From Archangium sp. (lineage in GTDB: Bacteria > Myxococcota > Myxococcia > Myxococcales > Myxococcaceae), in the NCBI GenBank assembly GCA_016793585.1, contig JAEUJR010001160.1, positions 1 to 11,274 on the forward strand: 11,274 nt of DNA, in the 5' to 3' direction. Below are positions 7,171-11,274 of the stretch, one piece after another. The notes beneath the pieces were generated by a model. It made no database searches, had not been told where the DNA came from, and saw only the letters and a program-made list of their open reading frames with translations. The position numbers and the translations under genes were made by a program. Position 1 is the stretch's first letter. Every line of letters starts with the position of its first letter.

Positions 7171-7898
7171 GTCCCTCGCCGCTTCTCTGCACGCCCGAGG
7201 AGAAGCCGAAGCTCGAGGCCGCGAACGCGCTCGAGCAACTCGACTACCTCCAGTACATCGTCACGCTCGGTCGCCGCGAAATTCGACTGAGCGACGTGCT
7301 CAAGCTCCAGGAACTCGCCGTTGCCCGCATCTTTCCTTGCGGCGGACAACTTCGCGGCGCTCGCTTCGCCGTCACCGTGCCCGACAGCAAGCACACGCCC
7401 CCGCCAGCTTCGTCTGTTGAAGCTCATCTCGACGACCTCCTCCGCGTCCTCAACGACAAGCAGCGCCCTGCACTCGACCGCGCCGCCATCGCCCTCTGGC
7501 GCTTCAATTGGATTCACCCCTTTCCTGGTGGGAACGGTCGCACCGCACGCGCCCTCGCCTACCTCGTCTTGTGCATGGACCTGGGACGTATGCTTCCCGG
7601 CGTCCCAACCATGCCGAACCTCATCGCCGAGCGCCGCGACCACTACATCGATGCTCTTCGTGAGGTGGACGCTGCAGCTCGCGCTCTCGGTGCCGAGTCC
7701 CTTCACGACGTCGTGACGACCCCAGCGGCCCTTGAGCCGATGCGCTCCTTCGTTCGCCGCGTCGCCCAGCTGCAGATGGCGTACGGCGTATCCTCCGAGT
7801 TGCTCAAGTCCAAGCGCCCCATGGCTCAGCTGCTGGGCACTGGCTTCCTGCTCGTCTCGACATTCCTCGACCAGCAGGAGGCGCGTCGTCGGAGGTAG
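7167..7898 (+). CDS. fic: Fic family protein (predicted AMP-transferase toxin)
   Basis: The 243-aa product starts at a GTG overlapping the antitoxin stop. The Fic core is clear: HPFPGGNGRTAR at residues 117-128, preceded by ALWRFNWI and followed by ALAYLVLC. The upstream flap/target-docking segment SKHTPPP (74-80) and the downstream LPGVPTMPNLIAERRDHYIDAL match the arrangement in Fic proteins with the N-W-I-H-P-F signature. Fic enzymes usually transfer AMP from ATP to a hydroxyl side chain of a target protein; bacterial Fic toxins of this type modify DNA gyrase and topoisomerase IV. His117 would be the catalytic base, and Arg125 and Arg128 would bind phosphate. Position 121 is Gly, where the consensus HxFx(D/E)GNGRxxR has an acidic Mg-binding residue. 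The antitoxin Glu40 would oppose Arg128. Target and activity are unproven. Confidence 0.92.
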   Translation: MSPSPLLCTPEEKPKLEAANALEQLDYLQYIVTLGRREIRLSDVLKLQELAVARIFPCGGQLRGARFAVTVPDSKHTPPPASSVEAHLDDLLRVLNDKQRPALDRAAIALWRFNWIHPFPGGNGRTARALAYLVLCMDLGRMLPGVPTMPNLIAERRDHYIDALREVDAAARALGAESLHDVVTTPAALEPMRSFVRRVAQLQMAYGVSSELLKSKRPMAQLLGTGFLLVSTFLDQQEARRRR

Positions 7899-7911
7899 CG
7901 ACGACCGTCGC
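7898..7911. repeat. Small inverted repeat before the 7932 gene
   Basis: GCGAC (7898-7902) and GTCGC (7907-7911) are perfect complements around a GACC loop. The repeat starts at the last base of the Fic stop codon and lies just upstream of the putative -10 box at 7920. It could be an operator or a weak stem-loop; there is no T-run, so I do not call it a terminator. A 5-bp stem can easily arise by chance at this GC content. Confidence 0.25.
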
Positions 7912-7919
7912 CCTTCGAG

Positions 7920-7925
7920 TACGCC
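7920..7925 (+). promoter_or_regulatory. Putative -10 box (TACGCC) of the 7932 gene
   Basis: TACGCC ends exactly 6 nt before the ATG at 7932, and no Shine-Dalgarno lies in the 30 nt upstream. I see no good -35. The position matches four other starts in the window, which is why it is listed. Confidence 0.35.
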
Positions 7926-7931
7926 GTCGAT

Positions 7932-8636
7932 ATGTCCACCGCCAATTCACATGAACAGCAGGTCAGTGTGTTGCTTGATGACATGCGAGGCCGCGGCTTC
8001 ACGGACGATGACGTGCGACGAGTGGAGCTCGCCCTGCTCGCTTCCCGGATGGAGCACGTCACTCTTGTCGTGGAGCCCGAGCCACAGGCGGAGTACCCGA
8101 GACTGCTGCCAATTGAGGAACTCGAGCGCCTCGCTGCCACCAACCCCCGTGAGATGTACGAGCCTGGCTGGCGCGCAACGGCCATCGTCCACGGCCGCGA
8201 CAGCCGGCCGATCGCCAACCACGCGTTGCTCTTCCTCCACGAGCACGGTGTCGCCGGCAATGCTGCGTGGCACATTCCAGAGCGGGCTTTCTCCGTCGCA
8301 CCATCAGCCGTTTCCAACCTCTTCGTCTACTCGTTCGAGCACATCGACGTTCACTCCTTCGAGCGACACCCCGCCGAGGTCCTCGATCTCAGCCATGACC
8401 AGCTTCAGGTAGTAACGAGTGCGGTCGGGGACCTCTTTGAAGAGCACGGCTGGGAGGGGGACGGCGACATCCGTCTGCTCTGGCTTCCACCGTTCGCGAT
8501 GTCTGCGCCTGACACCTGGGGCATCGCCGTGTGGCACGTGAAGCAGTCAAACAACGGCGTCTCATGGCTTGCGGCTGACCAACCTCTGCGTTTTCCAGCG
8601 CTCACTCGCGCCCAGCCCGTTCGCACCCGCGTCTGA
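7932..8636 (+). CDS. Hypothetical 234-aa protein downstream of Fic
   Basis: I do not recognise this protein. It is soluble-looking, with no signal peptide or membrane segment. The N-terminal part is helical and acidic (LLDDMRGRGFTDDDVRRVELALLASRM split around residues 14-40), and the middle is mixed alpha/beta (ATAIVHGRD, NHALLFLHEHG, LFVYSFEHIDVHSFE). A C-terminal stretch, DIRLLWLPPFAMS and WGIAVWHVKQ (179-204), looks like paired strands. His and Trp are unusually frequent. It follows the Fic gene by 33 nt and has its own apparent start signal, so it may be separately transcribed. A link to the Fic module is possible but rests only on adjacency. The ATG at 7932 is the only start after the upstream stop. 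Confidence 0.72.
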   Translation: MSTANSHEQQVSVLLDDMRGRGFTDDDVRRVELALLASRMEHVTLVVEPEPQAEYPRLLPIEELERLAATNPREMYEPGWRATAIVHGRDSRPIANHALLFLHEHGVAGNAAWHIPERAFSVAPSAVSNLFVYSFEHIDVHSFERHPAEVLDLSHDQLQVVTSAVGDLFEEHGWEGDGDIRLLWLPPFAMSAPDTWGIAVWHVKQSNNGVSWLAADQPLRFPALTRAQPVRTRV

Positions 8637-8730
8637 CAGCTTCACACGCTCGTTCTCGTGGCTCACGACGTTGGATGCTGCCCCCGTGGGTCGTTGCGCT
8701 GCTCGTCAACGAGTTGGCCGACACCCTCCC

Positions 8731-8747
8731 CCTGATCAGCTGTCAGG
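8731..8747. repeat. Small inverted repeat CCTGA-7nt-TCAGG
   Basis: CCTGA (8731-8735) pairs with TCAGG (8743-8747), and the palindrome CTGATCAG (8732-8739) overlaps its left arm. It lies about 65 nt upstream of the -35 of the 8848 gene. It could be a protein-binding site or a weak 3'-end stem-loop for the gene ending at 8636. There is no T-run, and the short arms leave chance as a real option. Confidence 0.25.
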
Positions 8748-8812
8748 TGAAGTGTGTCGAGTCGTCGCCCCCTACCTAACCCCTCCCAACTCGTGGGCGC
8801 CATCGGACGGCT

Positions 8813-8841
8813 TTGACCCCACCCGCCGGCATGGTTACGTT
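8813..8841 (+). promoter_or_regulatory. Sigma-70-like promoter, probably leaderless
   Basis: TTGACC (8813-8818, 5 of 6 consensus bases) is followed by a 17-nt spacer and TACGTT (8836-8841, TANNNT type). The expected transcription start, about 7 nt after the -10, falls on the GTG at 8848, so the mRNA would have little or no leader. This is the best promoter match in the window. Confidence 0.55.
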
Positions 8842-8847
8842 CCGTTC

Positions 8848-9012
8848 GTGTTCAGCTATCTCGCCCTCGCCATCTTCATCGGCGCCGCGCTCGTTGCCGT
8901 TGCGGCAATGGTGCGGCTGGTCCGCGCCGTACGGCGAGCTCGCGCCCTGTTGCACGACGACCAACAGGTGAGCCACACCGCGGCTGCCGAACCCGTCACG
9001 GCTCACGAGTGA
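8848..9012 (+). CDS. Small single-pass membrane protein
   Basis: From the GTG at 8848 the product is 54 aa. A hydrophobic helix comes first (residues 2-22: FSYLALAIFIGAALVAVAAM), then a strongly basic segment (VRLVRAVRRARALLH), then a polar tail. This fits an inner-membrane protein held with its C-terminus in the cytoplasm by the positive-inside rule. The longer reading from 8569 has no sensible start and begins inside the previous gene. Promoter geometry at 8813-8841 supports GTG 8848. Its last 17 nt overlap the 3' end of the opposing gene, another membrane protein. Function unknown. Confidence 0.6.
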   Translation: MFSYLALAIFIGAALVAVAAMVRLVRAVRRARALLHDDQQVSHTAAAEPVTAHE

Positions 9013-9475
9013 GCCAGCGCAGGTAGCCGCGGACGAGAATCCCTCCCGACACCAGCCCCGCGAGCGCCATGCCCATCTGTTTCTTCGCGGGCATTCCAGG
9101 GGCGAAGCCACCGACGTGGAACTTCTCGCCGTAGAAGGCAACGGTCAGCGTGATGGCCGTCACAGCGAATGCGCCCACAAGCAAGCGTGCGGCTCCGGTG
9201 GCTATCGATAGCTGGTCAGCCACCTTCGCCCTCGTAGCTGTCGGCGCCTTCTTTCTCTGGTGTGCATCGAACCAACCCAGTCGACTAAGGCGCTCGACGT
9301 CCATCCATGCCGGAACAAGCGTGCTGAACGCCATGACGGGCAGTTCGTTGCTCCACCAGACTTCGCTGAAGTCCCCCGACCCCATCTTCCAGAAGAGCGC
9401 AGCGACGAACATTGGGCACAGCGGAACAACAACTTGCTCGAATACCCACCGAGACCACGACGGTCGTTTCTCCAC
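8996..9475 (-). CDS. Hypothetical multi-pass membrane protein
   Basis: The 159-aa product starts at a GTG at 9475, the first start after an upstream in-frame stop. Hydrophobic segments at about residues 13-29 (FEQVVVPLCPMFVAALF), 44-58, 94-114 (GAARLLVGAFAVTAITLTVAF) and 135-149 (GMALAGLVSGGILV) suggest four membrane helices, the second being weak. A basic, soluble loop lies between (about 62-88, with HQRKKAPTATR). I recognise no family. It is divergent from the zinc-ribbon gene at 9544 and its 3' end overlaps the small membrane protein gene on + by 17 nt. A TACGAA box ends 6 nt before the start; AAGG nearby could also serve as a weak ribosome site. Confidence 0.75.
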   Translation of the reverse strand: MEKRPSWSRWVFEQVVVPLCPMFVAALFWKMGSGDFSEVWWSNELPVMAFSTLVPAWMDVERLSRLGWFDAHQRKKAPTATRAKVADQLSIATGAARLLVGAFAVTAITLTVAFYGEKFHVGGFAPGMPAKKQMGMALAGLVSGGILVRGYLRWLTREP

Positions 9476-9481
9476 GCAGCC

Positions 9482-9487
9482 TTCGTA
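9482..9487 (-). promoter_or_regulatory. Putative -10 box (TACGAA) of the membrane-protein gene
   Basis: Read on the - strand, TACGAA ends 6 nt before the GTG at 9475. No clear -35 is visible. It is one half of a 68-nt divergent region shared with the gene at 9544. Confidence 0.35.
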
Positions 9488-9531
9488 CCATCAGTCTGGG
9501 GTAGCGCCGCCCGAGTGTCAGCCCCATCGCC

Positions 9532-9537
9532 TAAGAC
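9532..9537 (+). promoter_or_regulatory. Putative -10 box (TAAGAC) of the zinc-ribbon/CoiA-like operon
   Basis: TAAGAC ends 6 nt before the ATG at 9544; no Shine-Dalgarno precedes the start. No clear -35 is visible. It faces away from the box at 9482-9487, so both genes could share a regulator. Confidence 0.35.
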
Positions 9538-9543
9538 GGTTGC

Positions 9544-9858
9544 ATGAGCACTGGCGGCCGTAGGCCCTCGCGCGTCGTTCTTCAGGACACTCTCTTTGGC
9601 GGCGTCGACGTCGTCGAGCTCTTCAGCGGAGCGAAGCGCAACGTGTTGCACTGCTCGACCGCGAGCGGCGCGCTGCGGCAGGCCACGGCCCTCGCCCAGC
9701 GGGACGGTGCTCAGCTCGTGCATGTCGCCGACGTCGCGCCAGTTGCCACCTGTGCTTGCTGCGGCGTGACAGGCGACACCCAGACGATGTTCGGCACACG
9801 CGAGCTCCGCGGCCGACGTATCGCGCAATCGTGGTGCAGGAGCTGCCGTCGTGGATGA
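9544..9858 (+). CDS. Small zinc-ribbon-like protein
   Basis: The 104-aa product has an N-terminal alpha/beta part (about 10-65: VVLQDTLFGGVDVVELF and an Ala-rich helix). The C-terminus holds two CxxC pairs, C70-ACC73 and C98-RSC101, separated by 24 residues, which fits a single zinc ribbon that may bind nucleic acid or a partner protein. Cys37 and Cys72 are extra. I recognise no named family. The next gene starts at a GTG inside this gene's last codons (8-nt overlap), so the two are probably coupled. It appears to be the first gene of an operon leading into a CoiA-like nuclease gene. Confidence 0.75.
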   Translation: MSTGGRRPSRVVLQDTLFGGVDVVELFSGAKRNVLHCSTASGALRQATALAQRDGAQLVHVADVAPVATCACCGVTGDTQTMFGTRELRGRRIAQSWCRSCRRG

Positions 9859-10189
9859 CGCCGCCGCGCTTCGCGAACTCGCCGTCGCCGTCGGTCGCGC
9901 GTTCATCCGCAAGGGCTGGCGTCGGCGGCTGCCCGCACTCCGCGCCTATCTCGCCGCTCTCCGCTCCGGCTGCACTGCTACCGCGGCGTGGAGCCCCGAG
10001 CACCTCCACCGTATCGCTGCAGTCCTCGGTCACGGCCCAGCTCCGCTCCCCCGTGCCGAGCGCTGCCCTCGATGTCCACCACCGCAGCCAGGTGCATGGA
10101 GCGGGCGCCGAACGACTCTCTTTCTCGAGTCACTCTGTGTCTCGTGCTGCAGCGAGTGCTCGGCCGAGTGGGTCCAGGAGCGGCCATGA
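9851..10189 (+). CDS. Second small cysteine-cluster (zinc-ribbon-like) protein
   Basis: The 112-aa product is read from the GTG at 9851, which overlaps the previous stop by 8 nt. The N-terminal half is a helical, Ala/Arg-rich region (residues 1-60). The C-terminal half has C72-PRC75 and then C96-VSC99 or C100-SEC103, again a two-knuckle zinc-binding layout, here with a run of four cysteines (96, 99, 100, 103). It may be a distant relative or partner of the preceding protein; the cysteine spacing is similar but I see no clear sequence match. The stop overlaps the ATG of a 16-codon frame (10186). No named family recognised. Confidence 0.7.
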   Translation: MDDAAALRELAVAVGRAFIRKGWRRRLPALRAYLAALRSGCTATAAWSPEHLHRIAAVLGHGPAPLPRAERCPRCPPPQPGAWSGRRTTLFLESLCVSCCSECSAEWVQERP

Positions 10190-10236
10190 ATTTCTCCGCC
10201 GAGCCACCGTCCTCCCGCCTCCGGGGTTCGCGATGA
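10186..10236 (+). CDS. Possible 16-codon linker ORF
   Basis: MNFSAEPPSSRLRGSR is framed by two ATGA overlaps: its ATG overlaps the stop of the 9851 gene, and its TGA overlaps the ATG of the CoiA-like gene at 10233. Such an arrangement could carry ribosomes across the 43-nt gap by re-initiation. The peptide itself has no visible domain. It may be chance; it is listed because both junctions are exact. Confidence 0.25.
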   Translation: MNFSAEPPSSRLRGSR

Positions 10237-11274
10237 CAACACCGCTCTACAGCTTCGCTCTTCTCGGCGACACAGTGCTCTCTGCGAGAGAGGCACGCTC
10301 TCTCCCTCGCCCGAAGCGCGACCTGCTCTGCTGCCGAGGTTGCAAGGAGCGGGTCGTCCCGGTCGCCAACAGAGGCCTCGTCTACATTCGGCATTTCCGA
10401 GCCACCGCATGCACCGTGTCAGCGTCGCCTAACGCGCGCAGCGCCAGAGAGCACATTCGTGCCGTCGCTCACCTGAAGGCGATGCTCGAGACGCTGATTC
10501 GCCACAACGCGAAACTCACCCTGCAGCTCCCCTGTCCTGTCTGTGGCGCGCCCGACCTCTCTCTCGAGGTCCTCACGTTCGTCGGCACCGACATCGTCGA
10601 CGTTGAGACGGGTTTCGGCGACTACGTGCTCGACGTCGCTGTCGTCAGAGGAGACGCCGTCTTCGCTGCGTTCGAGGTGTGGAACACCAACCCCGTCTCC
10701 GATGCGAAGTGGGTGGCCCTGCAGCGGATTCCGGCTTTCGAGGTTGCCGCCTCGCTCCTTGCTCCGTCACGAGGAAGAGCGGCCTGGCGGTGCTACCAGC
10801 CGCTCCGCGTTCGTCGCTCTGCAGTCACGCCGACGCCCTGCAGTTCCTGTTCTGCGCCACCGCCTGTTCCGCCGTCTGGCCCTGTCGTTTGTCGTGGCGT
10901 CGGTCGGCGGAGCCCGCCGCGAACGCCGCGATCGCCAGAAACGCGGGTGGCCCGCGCCGACTACGAGCGACCAGCGATGCACCCTTCCCTTCCGGTGCCT
11001 GTTTCACCGCCGCGAGCTCAGTCGCTGCCTCCTCAGCGCCCTCCAGACCAAGGGCCGCCAGCCGACACACGGAGGCCGGACGCCCGGCCTCTTGATGAAC
11101 TCTTCTCGCTGCTCCCTGGCGGAGCTCGCTTTGAGTCCATGCTGGTGAGGCGAAGACGGCTTGCCTATCGCCTCGTCATTGGCCGGACGCACGCCGTCGA
11201 AGCGTGGTGCCTTCCAGATGTTCGGACGATGCAGTTCGCGACCGAGTCTGACCTCTTCGCGTACTGCCGCCAAC
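10233..11274 (+). CDS. CoiA-like zinc/nuclease protein (3' end outside window)
   Basis: The frame has no stop before the right edge, giving 347 residues. Residues 30-60 hold a first cysteine cluster (LLCCRGCKERV, then HFRATAC), as in the N-terminus of CoiA-like proteins, where the region RHFRHxxx...SxxH/EH precedes a helical part. SAREHIRAVAHLKAMLE (70-86) follows. A second pair, CPVC, is at 101-104. Next comes a PD-(D/E)XK-type core: YVLDVAVV (Asp134), then AAFEVWNT (Glu148), with a Lys at 159 (VSDAKW) that could serve the family's lysine role, since the residue two after Glu148 is Trp. A Pro/Arg-rich linker (about 200-285) leads to a C-terminal region (LFSLLPGGARFESMLV onwards). CoiA proteins act on incoming DNA during transformation; whether this one does is unknown. 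The start has GGGG 6 nt upstream. Confidence 0.78.
   Translation, partial: MTTPLYSFALLGDTVLSAREARSLPRPKRDLLCCRGCKERVVPVANRGLVYIRHFRATACTVSASPNARSAREHIRAVAHLKAMLETLIRHNAKLTLQLPCPVCGAPDLSLEVLTFVGTDIVDVETGFGDYVLDVAVVRGDAVFAAFEVWNTNPVSDAKWVALQRIPAFEVAASLLAPSRGRAAWRCYQPLRVRRSAVTPTPCSSCSAPPPVPPSGPVVCRGVGRRSPPRTPRSPETRVARADYERPAMHPSLPVPVSPPRAQSLPPQRPPDQGPPADTRRPDARPLDELFSLLPGGARFESMLVRRRRLAYRLVIGRTHAVEAWCLPDVRTMQFATESDLFAYCRQ

Larger units (their letters stand above)
8637..8847. other. 211-nt intergenic stretch
   Basis: The + strand frame that ends at 9012 stays open through here, but its residues look arbitrary (many Arg, Pro and Ser) and no start signal is present. I treat it as non-coding. It contains one small inverted repeat (8731-8747) and the promoter-like sequence at 8813-8841. 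Confidence 0.45.

Noticed and set aside
7005..7706. 233-codon open frame on - opposite the Fic pair
   Set aside because: It is antisense to the unmistakable Fic motif, and the encoded protein shows no domain.
10543..11148. 201-codon open frame on + inside the CoiA-like gene
   Set aside because: It is in another frame, Arg/Ser-rich, and overlaps the frame that encodes the Cys clusters and nuclease core. That frame has no stop to the window edge.
11004..11273. 89-codon open frame on - at the right edge
   Set aside because: It lies opposite the C-terminal part of the CoiA-like gene and has no supporting start signal or domain.

Overview
The window is GC-rich and dense with genes. Codons strongly favour G or C in the third position. 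Several products resemble those of Myxococcota or related large-genome Gram-negatives: lipoproteins with short lipoboxes, an outer-membrane barrel, an Ig-like giant surface protein and a collagen-like lipoprotein. The phylum is an inference from composition and protein style. There is no rRNA, tRNA or housekeeping marker to fix it. I see no CRISPR array, insertion sequence or tRNA.

Left block (1-6202, + strand): a tightly packed run of six genes, all apparently exported. It holds the 3' part of a large Ig-like repeat protein, a lipoprotein with a collagen-like Gly-X-Y stretch, a secreted protein with a duplicated FGE(Y/H)DF motif, an outer-membrane beta-barrel protein, and two further lipoproteins. 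Gaps are 5-16 nt and Shine-Dalgarno sequences are visible at most internal starts, so this looks like one operon building something at the cell surface. A convergent - strand gene of unknown function (6218-6943) closes the block.

Middle block (7000-9475): a compact Fic toxin-antitoxin pair. A 56-aa protein carries the class I Fic inhibition motif, and its stop codon overlaps the start of a 243-aa Fic protein. The Fic active-site loop has Gly where an acidic residue is usual. Next come an unrecognised 234-aa protein, a 54-aa single-helix membrane protein and, on the opposite strand, a 159-aa multi-helix membrane protein. The last two overlap at their 3' ends.

Right block (9544 to the right edge, + strand): two small zinc-ribbon-like proteins followed by a gene that runs off the window. 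That gene encodes at least 347 aa and resembles CoiA-like proteins, with cysteine clusters and a PD-(D/E)XK-type nuclease core. I do not recognise the three-gene set as a named system, and it is the best candidate here for something undescribed.

A feature that cuts across the window: the five genes that appear to start transcription units (7000, 7932, 8848, 9544 on +; 9475 on -) mostly lack a convincing Shine-Dalgarno. Each has a TA-beginning hexamer (TACGAG, TACGCC, TACGTT, TAAGAC, TACGAA) ending exactly 6 nt before the start codon. This is the geometry of a -10 box driving leaderless mRNA. The genes inside the left operon instead use Shine-Dalgarno sites.
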